This document shows, piece after piece, positions 1-12,183 of a stretch of DNA of 64,000 bases. Source of the DNA: Prunus persica. Lineage: Eukaryota; Streptophyta; Magnoliopsida; Rosales; Rosaceae. The translations under genes and the position numbers were made by a program. The first letter of the stretch is position 1; the number at the start of each line of letters is the position of its first letter. The stretch is from assembly GCF_000346465.2 (NCBI RefSeq), contig NC_034009.1, forward strand, positions 6,990,079-7,054,078. The letters run 5' to 3'. Below the pieces are notes generated by a model that searched no databases, was not told the origin of the DNA, and saw nothing but the letters and a program-made list of their open reading frames with translations.

Positions 1-480
1 AGTTTAATTGATTTAAATTGATTATATAGCGAGCTGACAAACACTGTGAGTGTAGAAAATATGTAGCAATTGATGAAAGAATATTAAACACACCATAATA
101 ATTTATATATAATAATTTTCAACACTATTGTACACTTTATACATTGCATGGAAAGATATATGAGTGACTTAGTACCACTACATAGAGTTCCTCTTTGCGT
201 ATTATCACAAAAACATAAACAACATGGTGGTTAAGGCGTTGGAGGCGTGAAATAGTATCGAATCCCCTTTGCATGTGTGCTTTGTGTTTTTTTTTCTTTT
301 CATTTTTCCTATTACATCGATATTGTGACAAAATATTGCTGAAGTGTGGGCGAAATTATCGACATTGATATTTTCTGATATTATCGATATGTATACGATA
401 TGTGTATGCATACGTTTTGAAATATTCGTAATCCGAAAAAACTATAATATCTTTGATATTTCATCAATATTATTGATATT
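1..480 (-). mobile_element. AT-rich DNA element, internally deleted copy (inverted relative to 14.0-15.0 kb)
   Basis: Positions 1-200 are the reverse complement of about 14840-15010, including the GAGCTGACAAACACT block and the end of the ORF there. Positions 300-480 are the reverse complement of the palindromic atatcga-rich segment at 14010-14230. Most of the coding middle is missing, so this is a deletion derivative of the same family. The outer end may lie beyond the window. Confidence 0.6.
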
Positions 481-1640
481 TTAAACTACGCTCCCAATCA
501 TCGTCAGCCATCATCACCCAAATCCAGTAGCCCCCACCCATGCCCAATAATACGATTAACAAAAAAGATGCATACCCAAATCAAACAGCAGGAAAAAAAA
601 AAAAAAAAAAAAAAAAGAACGCTACACATCACAGAATCGAACAAAATCACAAGAAAATCATCCAATTTGCAAAACCAATATTAAAAACTAAGGGAACACA
701 AAACCCAATGAAGAACCTCACAAATTGAGCTATAAAAAAATGGAAATAAAACAGACCCATATGTTGATACATCATCTATGTGTTTTTTTTTTCCGACCAG
801 ACGTATAAAAATTGTTATTTATTTGATTAATATTATTATCATCTGTGTCTGTGTGTATAGCTGGAGTTTTTCAGTTTTTTATGGAGATTAAAACTTTTGG
901 TGGGTTATCTGGGTGTTGCTGCGTTTGGGGGTTGAGTATGGGTGGGGGATAAAGGGGTTTGGGTTGGGAGGGATGAGGGTGATCTGGAGTGAGGGAGGAA
1001 TGGGTCTGTTTAGTTAACCCTAAAAAAAAGTTTAAAATATTTAAAATATTTCTTTATTATTTAATTTTGATTTAAAACTTTTAAATAGGTAATATTATTA
1101 AAATGTTCATGCCATGTCAGCACACTTAACGATTTTGTATATAGAAATAGACGGAATTGATAAACTAGACGGAATTGATAAACTGAGAAAATTTTAGCAA
1201 TTTTTAGAGATTTTGGGAGTTAAGTGAGAAATTTTCAGTTATAGGGGTTAAAGTGAGACTGAGCGCCTATTCATAGGGCTAAAACAATTAATTAAACCTA
1301 TTTCTTTAAAAACAGACGGTGTCAAGTGGTTCTAAGTAGGGATCGTCATTTGGCTCGCAACCTGAACTAGGTAGCCTGAAGCCCGATGAGACAAAGCTCG
1401 CCGGACTCAAAAATTAAAAAAGCCCGTAAGGTTCCTGCCCAAACCCAAAAAATTCGTTCTAAGGCACCAAAGAAGTGTCCAACACTCAAAAGCGATATAC
1501 GTGCCAAGAGGTTCCAACTTCCAAGGTACCCATGGATGGTTTCCATGGGTGAGAATAATGGTTTTTGAAAACGTTCTGCTTTGGATGAAAGTTTATTGTT
1601 GGCTTGGGATGATCCACTGCATGTTTTAGGAGTGGGTGAT
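481..1640. other. Intergenic, no gene seen
   Basis: Contains an (A)25 run at 592-616, a G-rich stretch at 890-1000 and a repeat at about 1190-1266. That repeat recurs in inverted form at about 4930-5060 (agaatctctaaaaattgc class). Short open frames here have no recognisable content. Confidence 0.5.
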
Positions 1641-1978
1641 TGGCTTGGCTATGAACAAAAATAATAGAACATCGATGGATGGTATATAAGCTTTAGGGAA
1701 TCATTTCCTTTGAAACTGGTTTTGCAACGACAAGTTCTAGGAAATGATATTCTTATTTTATTTATTTTTTAGATAATCACGACATTACAAGGAAAACTTA
1801 TTACAGATGAAACAAAGAGGTACACCCTAGCCATGGCGGATGGAAAGAGACTAAGCCCGTTTGCCCGCCGAACCCTAATCCCACTTGAGACAGAACTCAT
1901 GGGTTGATTAATTAAGTCTAAAAAGTAAAGGAAAATGATAACTTCGTAAATCCAAGATTGCAGGTTTATCAATCAAAT
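1641..1978 (-). other. 3' flank of MDL copy a
   Basis: The block around 1660-1735 (atagtatat..gctttaggg..aggttttgcaa) is shared with the 3' flanks of MDL b and c at about 19795-19870 and 37680-37740. It is probably 3' UTR or downstream sequence duplicated with the gene. Confidence 0.5.
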
Positions 1979-4127
1979 TTAAAAAGCATAGGATGATGTT
2001 GACTTAGGTAAATCCAAGATATTCTCTTGGAATCCTAAATTATGAATAGCATCCTCAGAAGCTGATCTTTCTTGTAGAATTTGAATGCCCATATACCTGC
2101 GGCAAAGCAGAAAAATTGAAAGGGATTAAAATGAGCAATATGGAATAGAGTTAATAAAAAACAAGTCATTAACCCAAGTAAATTAGTGATAGTTTCTAGT
2201 TTTTGCAAGTAAGTCTGTACACATACCTGCCTAACATCAGATAGAAACCCTGAGGGTGGCTCGCTGGTGTGGAAGGGAATGTGGAGCCATCAACAACGCG
2301 TAATGCATTGATCCCCGTAACACGGAAATCATCATCGAGCACCTTCCCGACAAGGCATCCACCATGGTAATGCCAATATGAGGCTACTGAATCTCGGCAA
2401 AATGTTTCGAAAGCTGCATCGTCTGTTTGGTTCTCCGGCAAAGGTATTCCTAAAATATTAAAACCGTCTATACCGGGTAAATCTTCAACTTTATATGGTT
2501 CCAATGCGTCTGTACTTAAGACCTCACCAAGCTTCTTCATGCCGCTAACACAATGAGAAAGGTCTGTCGAATTCGAATAGTAGTTGAATTTCACATTTGG
2601 ACCGACTCTCACGTTAGAGGATGAATTCAGCGTGACAGTACCATGAGATAAAGGTCCTGGAACTTTGTTGACAATGTGAGCGAAAGTCTGATTTGGCAGG
2701 GGATAAGATGTAGTAGGGAAAAAACTAAAGGGTGGAGTATCAAATGGCAAGCTCGAGAGAGAACATTGGTAGAAATCACTTGTAATGCCTAGAACAGTTA
2801 CAGTTGAGGCTTCTATTGGATTTGGGGGCAAAATGTTAATGAAATTACGAGGATTGTCATATATGTACTGCCCGACGTATGGATGGGAAGCAACAACTGA
2901 AATGTTGAGAGATGTTAGGTAAGACTCTGGGCCAACACCACTAAGTAGTAGAAGTTGAGGGGACCCAATTGGTCCTGCACTCAATATAACTTCTCCCTCA
3001 CCACGTACAAATGCCTGATGAGTCGTTCCATTCGAATCAGTATATACAACTCCTATAGCTGTCACACCTGCATTAATGAATAACTTCATATGAATGATTT
3101 AAATAATACATATTAATTTAGGAGCGCAGAATGACAAACTAACACAAAAAGAAACACACCTGATGTGTTGGAAGAGAAGATGATCTTCTCAACTGCTGCT
3201 TGAACTGCAACTCGCAAGTTGTTCGGGTCTCCCTTATTAAGAAGTTCATCAGATGCATGTCTGGTTCCGTTATTGTCAAAAGTTGAGCCCGTGAGTCGTG
3301 TTCCTGCTAGGTGATCCACACTAAATCCATTGTTTGGAAGAATACCGGCCTCCAAGTATGCAGTTCCTATAACAGTTTGCCAAGTTTGTGAATCTGGCTC
3401 GAACACAATAGTGTCTTCAACCCACTCATATGTCTGATTAACCAAATCCATGTCCCATTCAATTCCTGTCTGATTAAAGAATGAGGTGTTAGCTCTGGCG
3501 TAGACACCGGCATTGATCATGCTTGTGCCACCGAGCACCCTGCCCCGTACGTTATCAATACCATCTTCCGACACAAACCTTTCGACTGGTGTCTTTCCAT
3601 CATCTTCTTGCTGGAGATTATATACAAACCCATCTGATATCAAGAGGTTTGGATATTCTGTAGGAAGAGTGCCCCTTTCTAGAACAAGCACCGAGTAGTT
3701 TGCTGATAAAGTTGCTGCCAATGGACACCCTGCTGTTCCTCCGCCAACTATAATGTAGTCATATGATCCTTCCAATTCTGGATCCGTGGCGTTGTACACA
3801 AAGCTCAGGTAGCTAAAATCTGGAAAATGTCAAGACACGAAGAGATTTTAAAAGTATAGCACATGCATCTACGTAAGCCAAAAAAATGTATAACAGAAAA
3901 AAGTCTTTCCATCTTCTTGCTGTGCATCTACGTACACAAAGCTTGTTTCTTACACACTTTTTTCTGTTTTCTTTTTCATTTGCCTTTTTTTTCTTTCTTT
4001 TTATGAATTAGGGAGGAAGTAGTTTACCATGAGAAGAAGTATTGGCAAGCGACTGAACCTCTGAATATTGAAGATGAAGGACAAAAAGGTGCAACACCAA
4101 TAGTATAGCTGACATTGATTTCACCAT
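1979..4127 (-). CDS. MDL: (R)-mandelonitrile lyase (hydroxynitrile lyase), copy a
   Basis: FAD-containing GMC-family lyase that cleaves mandelonitrile to benzaldehyde and HCN; secreted or vacuolar glycoprotein of Prunus cyanogenesis. Exons, all with GT-AG borders: 4127-4028, 3819-3160, 3067-2227, 2096-1979. They give 1719 nt and 572 residues, against 563 recalled for P. serotina MDL1. Residues 1-27 form a signal peptide. The dinucleotide motif GGGTAG is at 59-64, GMC signature 1 is near 126-140 and signature 2 (SAGPIGSP...) near 283-298. Cys355 (YQC), Tyr484, His486 (YWHYHGG) and His524 (SHPQ) fall at recalled almond HNL positions 328, 457, 459 and 497 plus a constant offset of 27. Many NxS/T sequons are present. 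Introns are 208, 92 and 130 bp. The C-terminal tail (AIHNLGFQ... to SYAF) differs from the other copies. The start is the first ATG after a TATA box at 4182-4188. The frame looks intact and functional. Confidence 0.95.
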
Positions 4128-4181
4128 GTTTCTGAAACTTCGGAACACTTTCACACTTTGATGAAGGCACCCTTCTGTGTA

Positions 4182-4188
4182 ATTTATA
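4182..4188 (-). promoter_or_regulatory. TATA box of MDL copy a
   Basis: Minus-strand TATAAAT lies in the context CTCTATAAATT, about 55-60 nt upstream of the ATG at 4127. The same motif sits at the same distance in all four MDL copies. It predicts a very short 5' UTR of roughly 25-30 nt. Homology among the four promoters continues about 140 nt upstream of the ATG, to a GGAGGCA block. Confidence 0.75.
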
Positions 4189-4189
4189 G

Positions 4190-5166
4190 AGGGTAAGGCT
4201 TAGTAAGTTGAGTTAAAATAATGATTTCAACAATCACATGATAAAATGATGACAAAACAATGAACATGGAGGCATTTAAAAAGCATATATTTCTGAAATA
4301 TGAAGATTTTCCCGAGTACCTAGGGATTTTTGTGTCGAAATGAATGCATTATTTTTCATGTGTTATCTCATTTTAAATGACTCGATTTCTTTTTGGTAAC
4401 ATATTTCAATAATACACATATAACAAAAATAAATATTCGAAGTAGGTACAATAATTCTATAAAAAAAATATTTTTAAGTAGATATAAAGTAAATTTAGGT
4501 TTTACCCATAAAAAAACTTTCACTTTTGGAAAAAGCCAAAGCTTTTTTAAAAAAGACAGAAAAACCTCTCAACTTTCAAACCAAAGACATGCAAATGTAA
4601 AGGATTCCTTAGGAAATCAAAAAATAAATAAGGGCAAATTTGTCCATTTTGGCTTCTTTTAAAATTTTTCTCTCTCCTTTGGGCTTTTCTAAAGTCTCCC
4701 TAGATATAATAAGATTTAGAAGAATAAAAAAATACTTTAACAACATATTCGGGGGTTATACTTGTGCTATCGAGCTTGACACCTGTATTATACATGCAGG
4801 AAGCTCCAAATGAGAATCGCATCTCTATTTCCTTGCAAAGGAGGTAAATTGTTTTTACAATATATTTGCAATGTCTTAGCTCCATATAGAAATAATATAT
4901 GTACCCATGTTTCTGTTAGGCTTAATTACTGTTTCATACCTTGAAATGGGTGTTCGGTCTCACTTTATCTATTGAAACTGAATTTTTTTTACTTAATCTT
5001 AGAATCTCTAAAAATTGCTGAAATTTTCTCACTTACAACTTCTGTCAATTTCCATCAACAAAACCGTAAAATGTGTTGATGTGGCATGTGTATTTTAGTA
5101 ATTTTATCTATTAAAAGATTTTAAAATTCAAATTAAATATAAAAAACAGATTAAATTTTTTTAAAT
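4190..5166. other. MDL-a promoter and AT-rich intergenic sequence
   Basis: Positions 4190-4280 are promoter sequence shared with the other MDL copies. Positions 4380-5166 are AT-rich without a credible gene. A dispersed repeat lies at 4930-5090, inverted relative to 1190-1266. Confidence 0.5.
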
Positions 5167-5578
5167 TGTTGTAAAATAAATGGGATATGCTAGAATATTG
5201 AGCTGCACGTAAAGTAGATGAGACACAATATTTAACGAGATTTGGCCATACCTACGTCCTCGGAAAGTAGCAACAGTAACTTTTCAACTATGTGAAATAA
5301 TAGGCTACAACTTTAATGTTTACAATATATGTAGCTCATCAATTTTTCTCTCTTGGAGAATTTCTCTCTACTCTCACTCTCCCTTTCTTTCCTTCTCTTC
5401 CTTTCTCTCCTCTCTGCCTGGGCTCTCTCTTCCTTCTCTGATGATTGGTGTGTCCCTGCAAAGGCATAATAATGCCTTATTTATAGAATAAGGAAATGAT
5501 GCCCTGCAAGTGATAAGCCTCCAAGATGTGGCTGACAAGGAATCCAACATGTGGGCTCCACCCACTATCTTTACAACA
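5167..5578 (-). repeat. 3' LTR (element orientation minus) of the LARD-like element
   Basis: 412 bp, TGTTGTAAAA...CTTTACAACA. It matches the right LTR at both ends; the shared segments include the GATATGCTAGAATATTGAGC block and the AATAATGCCTTATTTATA block. Confidence 0.85.
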
Positions 5579-7305
5579 CTCCTCCTTGGAGACCACAAGT
5601 ACTAACGGGTTGTTTCATTAAAGTTTTGTGAGGAGAAAACCCAGTGAGATAGAGAGTTGATGGAGGGAATAAGAGTACATCAATCAGTGTAGCATACTTC
5701 TGCATGCTCCCCCTGATGAATATCTCCCCCTGAAATCTTCATGACTAACATTTTGGAGGGAAAATCTTTTGGAGTGAGCGGAGGATGTAGCCATCAAAAA
5801 CTACTTAGTTGAGTAAGTAAATATACTTACAGTAAGTGATCTCTATGTAGATCATAGAAATTTCCAGAGTCTGTGTATCCAACAAAACCTAGGCTCCGCA
5901 TCAAATATGTCTCACATCATCCCAAAGTGGTGGTGATGGAAGTGAACTCTATCTACAAAATACAATGTCCGATCCAGTGTACTTCCGGAAAATCATTTAA
6001 GTGCCCAACGGATAATCCACATAAAAATGCTTCAATACTTTCTTAGTATAAGCAAGAATCTCGTTGGCATAATGCTCGATCTTCAGGCCGAGACAAATAT
6101 TTCTTGAACTCTTCAGGAGTTTTAACCAAGTATTAACTCTTCTGGAGTTTTGATCAATTATCAACTCTTCAGGAGTTGTAATGTGTTGCAATCATATCAT
6201 AATTAATGTATTTACTGAGGCAATTTATATATATTAGTATTGAGTACAAAATTTGTGCTTCAAGCACATGCCCTTCAGAGACTTGTTTCATGCAATTTCA
6301 ATCCTTCAGGGATTTTATTTAAGGAATTACACTTCATGACACATTATATAACTTTATATCCAGCTATTTGTTCTGCTTGTACATCTTTAGGGAATCGCTT
6401 ATGGCGATATGCTCCGTTAATTTAATAACCCTTAAAGATAACATGTTGCTCTCCGTAGATGTGCAATAAGAAGGCATGATTGCATATGTAAACATGGAGA
6501 ACCTCAACATTCCTTGTTTTTACCAGAAATATTGTGTCATATAAAGTGAGTATATTCCTTTTTATTCCGAACACCTAAGTACAACTTTCAGGGTTAACAT
6601 CTTTTGGGGTTCGTACTATGGGTGTGTTCTTTCACGTTCATTCTCATACGTAATGGAATTGCCTCTTTCCATTTCGGCCATGATTTTGTCGACATTTAAT
6701 AATAGAACATGGTTCTAATCAATACATCCCATTGATGATTTGAGTAGCTACTCCAAAACTAAAAATTATCATTCATCAATTCGTGATTCCACCATTCTCA
6801 TGTTCATGTGCATGCATTAATTATAAGCATTTCCTTGCTTTTGGGTACCCAAGCTACTTTAGGGGCTTTTATTGTCCCTTTCCAGACAAACATCTCTTTC
6901 AGGATGACTTATGTAAGAATGTGGATCATAACCTCCAATGGAGCGTTATTTTATAGTAGGACGTGGATAATCTCCATTCAGAGAGTTGGAACATTTGGAA
7001 CTCATATATTTGTCATGCTGCAGGCATGCCACAGATTAATACATACATGTCAATTAATTGTCCATCTGGGACTTTAAACCATATAATTTGCTACCATTAG
7101 GCGTGCACCGTATTAATATTGACATGTTAATGGATTGTCCTTCCTGGACCTCAATCCATATCATTTGCTATGCAACAGACGTGCATCATATTCATCATTG
7201 CTATACCCATGTTCTGTTCTTATGAGACTTTAATCTATGCAGTGTATTATCAATGTATCCAACTTGCAATCTGTGAAATTTGCATTAATAATTCAGGAAT
7301 ACATA

Positions 7306-7440
7306 TCAGAATGATACAAGCCATTCTTCTGGAATGGTCATAATACAAGTCGTTCTTCTGGAACGATCTATAATGCAAGTCATTCTTCTGGAGTGGTCCT
7401 TTGCATGGCGTTCTTCTGGAACGGCCTTATCTTCCCATTT
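7306..7440. repeat. Degenerate tandem repeat, about 33-38 bp, four units
   Basis: Four imperfect copies of a unit containing CATTCTTCTGGAATGGTC or GTTCTTCTGGAACGRTC. Each unit holds a short palindrome of the type TTCTTCTGGAA. They lie in the non-coding interior of the LARD-like element. Confidence 0.6.
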
Positions 7441-8424
7441 GGTTACCTTTAAGGATGTTGTACAAAATATCAAAATAAGAGTACAAACATGAAATAACAC
7501 AAGTATTGCTTACATCCTTAGGTGGGAGAAACTTTTCTCAAATATCATTCAAGCTCGTATCGGCTTAGCAAATACAATGTAATGCTTGATGATCTAGTTA
7601 TATCCTGCAAGAGCAAAAATCACAAGTCTTCTGTCTCTCTCTCAAAAAAACAAAAAAAAACAAAAAAAAAACCTCAATGTTAGGTTCACTACATGGATTT
7701 GTTCTTCAAATGTTCGTTTTAAAGAAACAAAATCTCTTATGAATAGAGAGTTGTAAAAAGAAAGAAAAGATACAAAGAATTGTGATACTGATTGCAAGGT
7801 AGATAAGAAACCAGGGAAGCAAACAACAAACTCTCATTTCTCTTAGCTTAGAAGAACTTTAGGAGATTAGAGCATGGTCGTCCATACAGTTCCCTGATCT
7901 AGTTGAAACGTGGTCAGGGATAGACTCGCTTCCTGAATGGATGATCAGAGATAGTCTCGCTTCTTGAGCACATCGAGCACTCACTGATAGGAAAAATAAA
8001 TGGATATTGCATTACTAGATATGGAGAAAGCTGGAGAAAACTGGATGTATTATGCAAAGAAAATTTCGTTAGTAACATATTTATACACAAATTAGAGGAA
8101 CAGTTTGGCCCAGTGAATCTCAAATTAACTACAAAAAATTGTGAGGCGTCCGAGATGCTTTTGAAAAAGTAACTCCGTGAAATCCGCAAAACAAGATCAG
8201 CTTTGACGAAAATAATCCTTGAAACCCTTAAAGTGCCAACAGACAATAATGGAGGCCGCGTCAAGTTTTGGAATCTGAAAAAGAAAAAGAGAATATTGGG
8301 ATCCGAGAAAATATTGGAATCCTGAAAACGTTGTCACGTTTGCGTCTATAGAGATTGCCTCTGTAAGGACTGATGAAATAACTGCGTTTCAACTCAACTT
8401 CCTTCCATTTTCTGAAAATTCAGC

Positions 8425-8955
8425 TGTGAGAGCCTGTAAAATATATATAAATAATAATTATTCATACAACATATTAATTATTTATTAATATGAATTTTTC
8501 TTATTTAAATATTTATTGTGAAGATTTATATGTTATTAACTCTTAAGCCTAGCATGATATTATCCCTTTAGTTGAAAGATGACATCATTCTTGTTATCCA
8601 TGTGTAGAGACTTAGAACTGGTTTTAATTAAATCATCATTGCCATGCCACCTTGCATGTTAGTAACAAGTGGTGTTGTGATATTATTGGCCAAAGGTACT
8701 CACATTATTCCCTCATCTTTCTATCTTATCTTTTGTTGATGGTGTTGTGATATCATTGGCCAAAAGGGGATGAGTCACATTATTCCCTTACATTTTTATC
8801 TTATCTTTTTGGTGGTTTAAAATATTGTATATATGAATATTATTTGGGTGCATGCATATCCTCTCCTATATCATTCATTCCAATCCTTTAAGATAGATTT
8901 CTATCATGAAATAATGAGTGAGTGAGTGAGTGAGTGAGTGAGTGAGTGAGTGAGT

Positions 8956-9009
<54 letters not shown>

Positions 9010-9676
9010 GAAGAAAAAGAAACAAGATGAAGAGCATGTGTGTGTGTCTTGCAATATTTCATACTTATCATGGTGAGTGGGTTATGTAATATGTTCTAAA
9101 AGTTCTGATTTTGTGATAAATGTGAAAATCATAGATTTATTCTATTTACAAACCTCTCTCTATTTTCAAGTCAAGCACGTCTAATTTGTGCAATATTTCA
9201 CACAATATATATTATTTGGAGTTTTTTTGAAGTACGTATTATTCATGGAACATGAGAACTTCAGTGACGGGGTATCCGAAGGATAAATGTACCAGACGGG
9301 GACATAGGGCAGTGAGGCCGATAGGGGCCACGTGCTGGGTACAATTTGTAAAGGATAACCAAGATATGAAGTAATGATGTGATATGATTTGGGTTGTGTG
9401 TCTTTTTATTATATTTTTCTAGAGTGTGTAAAATGATATTGCTTGACTGGCGTATTACATAATGTACTCATTGAGCGGTGGTTTGCTCATCCCTCACCTA
9501 GAAGTTGGATTAATTTAGAGTGATAAACTTTTATTTATATCATGTACACTTGTAAGATTATTATTATTATTTTATGGTAATGTATTTTAACCAATTTTTC
9601 AGTCTTTTTATTTATTTCTTTTAATTCACACACCCAGATTCTAGAATATTCTTTATTTTCGAATCGGGTCGTGACA
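8425..9676 (+). mobile_element. Solo LTR with 5-bp target duplication TCAGC
   Basis: 1252 bp, TGTGAGAGCC...GGGTCGTGACA, flanked by TCAGC at 8420-8424 and 9677-9681. The terminus is typical of Gypsy-type LTRs. It contains an (GAGT)n/(GA)n microsatellite at about 8915-9006. A truncated, inverted relative lies at about 15564-16345. Integration is 32 bp upstream of the coiled-coil ORF start. Confidence 0.85.
8915..9006. repeat. (GAGT)n followed by (GA)n microsatellite
   Basis: Compound simple repeat, GAGT units then an uninterrupted GA run, inside the solo LTR. Confidence 0.95.
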
Positions 9677-9713
9677 TCAGCTTTTCTAATAATTTCCTCA
9701 AAACCCTTTTAAA

Positions 9714-10265
9714 ATGGCTTCCTCTTCTTCTCCCCCAAAGCATCTCGATTTAAATGTTGCTCCCAAAACAACCCGTGATGCCCAAGTATGGCGTCAATCC
9801 TTTGTATCCCAAAATCGTCATCTCATTGTTAATGATTCTGTGATGATGAATTATACAACTGTTGTCATAGTAGCCAGGAATTTCCTTACTCCTATGGATG
9901 AAATACTGTTAATAGGAAGGTCTGACGAAGAGGCTATTGATGACTCAATGGGTTTTAGCATTCAAAGTGCTGCTTCTGTTTCTAACATGGCTAATCTTTT
10001 TCGTGCCAAAGCTAATGAGATTCAGGAGCTGAACTCTGAAAATTGGTCTCTTCAGAGAATGCTTCATGAGTCTCAACAAGAGGTTGATAAACTTAAAGAG
10101 GAAAATAAGGCCTTGTTGAAACTGGTGAGTTCATACACCATTGATACGCGGACAAGGCTTGACATCCTGCAAATTTCTAATGAAAAGATTCTGGGAGACC
10201 ACGAGAGGCTCATGGCTAAGCTTAAGAGGCGCCGTCCTCTTCCTTCAGAGGCTTCTAGAACATAA
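9714..10265 (+). CDS. Coiled-coil protein carried by an LTR element
   Basis: Uninterrupted 183-codon frame starting MASSSSPPKHLDLNVAP and ending TAA. I recall similar proteins (an SPPKxxDLNV...DAQVWRQSFVSQNRHL N-terminus, then a coiled coil) scattered in plant genomes in retroelement context, without a known function. The N-terminal part is conserved and non-repetitive. Residues 100-140 (NEIQELNSENWSLQRM, then QQEVDKLKEENKALLKLV) form a strong leucine/Glu/Lys heptad coiled coil. The C-terminus is basic (LMAKLKRRRP). There is no signal peptide, membrane segment or zinc knuckle. It lies antisense to the inferred element direction, and a solo LTR sits immediately upstream in what would be its leader. 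It could be a gag-like structural protein, a captured host gene or a decayed remnant; the open frame argues against simple decay. Confidence 0.6.
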   Translation: MASSSSPPKHLDLNVAPKTTRDAQVWRQSFVSQNRHLIVNDSVMMNYTTVVIVARNFLTPMDEILLIGRSDEEAIDDSMGFSIQSAASVSNMANLFRAKANEIQELNSENWSLQRMLHESQQEVDKLKEENKALLKLVSSYTIDTRTRLDILQISNEKILGDHERLMAKLKRRRPLPSEASRT

Positions 10266-11144
10266 CGGAATTTTATAGATTTTATAGAGCCTGCTCCTTC
10301 CTTGAAAGTGAAAAGAATCTATCTGTTGTATGCTCATTTCCTGTTATAATAATTAGGTAAATTCTTAAACTTGCACCTGTGGTTTTTACGTTTTTTCAAA
10401 ATGACAGTTTGAAACCTTGTGCCTTATAGGTTCAAATAACCACATCAAATCTCTCAAATTACATATTTCAATGCATGTGAGTCCGGAACTTCTGGCCTAG
10501 GTTAAACACAACTTGAAAATTTATTTGCCTTTTTCAAATGGGCATGAAATATAAATTGAGTAAAAGTCATGATAATATTGCAGTATAGTAGTGAAGAGCA
10601 TTAACTACTATATACCCAAAACTTCAAGTTCGGGATCTCTCATATATTTGGATCCATGGGTTTCCGGCCGAGATCATATAATATAGCAAAATATGTGGGG
10701 AGCCTCAATTCATTCTTTGAGGTTTATCTTGATATTATCCATTTCACTGTGTATTCTTAACAACCGGAATTCACAAAATATATTTCTTCCTTGAGGTGTC
10801 GATTATAACATAATCGAACTTTATTAAATTCATCATTTTCTTATGCCAAAGAAATATGTGGTGTACCACAATTTGCAATAATACCTCAAGGGTTGTCCAT
10901 TTAACTGTTGGAACTTCAGGTTCTCAATATTGTCAGATTTTGAACTTCAGGCCAAAATCACATATTTTTATGGTATGAACAATTTTATAATTTCCCGTAC
11001 ATATTTCGGGACTTCAAGCCTTTACACAATTGTCCATGTATTGAGGAGTTTCTGCCTTCTCATTTAATTGCTCATCCATGAGTTTAAAGAACTACAGGTT
11101 TCCTTTTGTATATAGTGATGGTTTACCCAAAATGGTTGATATTT

Positions 11145-11290
11145 ATGTATACGTCACTATTCATGTATACGTCACTATTCATGTATACTGTACTGTTCAT
11201 CGGGTCATGAATACGTGTCTATTCATGCGTATAGTACATTTGCTAGTACAATTACTATTCATGTGTACAACACTATTAACCAATACGGTA
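11145..11290. repeat. Short degenerate tandem repeat (TATTCATGTATACGTCAC type)
   Basis: About seven imperfect units of 18-24 bp built on ACTATTCATGTATAC, in the non-coding interior of the LARD-like element. Confidence 0.6.
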
Positions 11291-12183
11291 CTATTACATA
11301 TCAAGGAACTTCAGGTCCTCATTTACATATTAAGGATCAAGGATCTTCAAGTCTGATATCTTGTTTACAAATATAGTACCAGAGAGATTGCTAGCTCTCA
11401 TATTATTATCATAATCAAGGATCTTTAGGTTCTGATGTAGTTGTATGATGATGACCTAAGAACTTCTGGTCCTGATCTTTGTATGTTTTCAACTCATCAT
11501 ACCGCACAATTAATTCATAAAATAAATTGTTATAAATTATTTGTAAATAAATTGCTGGTTGCTTGCTGTATGAACATTAATTTTGCACCATACTTTAAAT
11601 GTGTGATAAATTAAATGTGCTTGTATAGGCACTAATTATACTCCATACTTTTAAATAAAAATTAAAGGCAGTTGTGTGGACGATAAACCCACGTCACACT
11701 TTTTAAATAAATACTGTTGTATGGGTAATAAATCCAAAGCATACAGAAAATAAAGTAAATATGGGGATAAAACCACCACCGAATATATATACATAAAATA
11801 TATAAGTGATTGTTAAAATAATATATCATATACTAATATATTATTAAACTATTATATAGAAGTATGGCCAGAAGACTTCTAGCAATCATACTAAAAGTTA
11901 CAGAAAGTTTTTCCACCCCTTTTTTTTTTTTTTTATCCGATGGGTTATGATCAACACCAAGATGCAATAAAATAATATTATATCATTATACTAATATATA
12001 TAATTAGAAAAGTAGAGAAAATCCTTAGTGCTAGTCTACTAAGGGATATCATGTATGTCCTCCACACAAAATTGTCTTCACCTGAAAACAACATAGGTTC
12101 CCACCACACCTTTGAATGGTTAGTAATATAAATAATAGTGCAGCATATAAAATTATACCTGAGATCTTCTCGTGCGGATAACG

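Noticed and set aside
1386..1568. 60-codon basic frame
   Set aside because: Short, no homology recognised, and no supporting context.
2196..3819. MDL copies as frame-broken pseudogenes
   Set aside because: The apparent breaks coincide with GT-AG introns of the known Prunus MDL structure; phases match at every junction in all four genes.
5374..5598. Minus-strand frame repeated at 13263-13505
   Set aside because: Both copies lie in the LTRs; the shared frame reflects LTR identity, not a gene.
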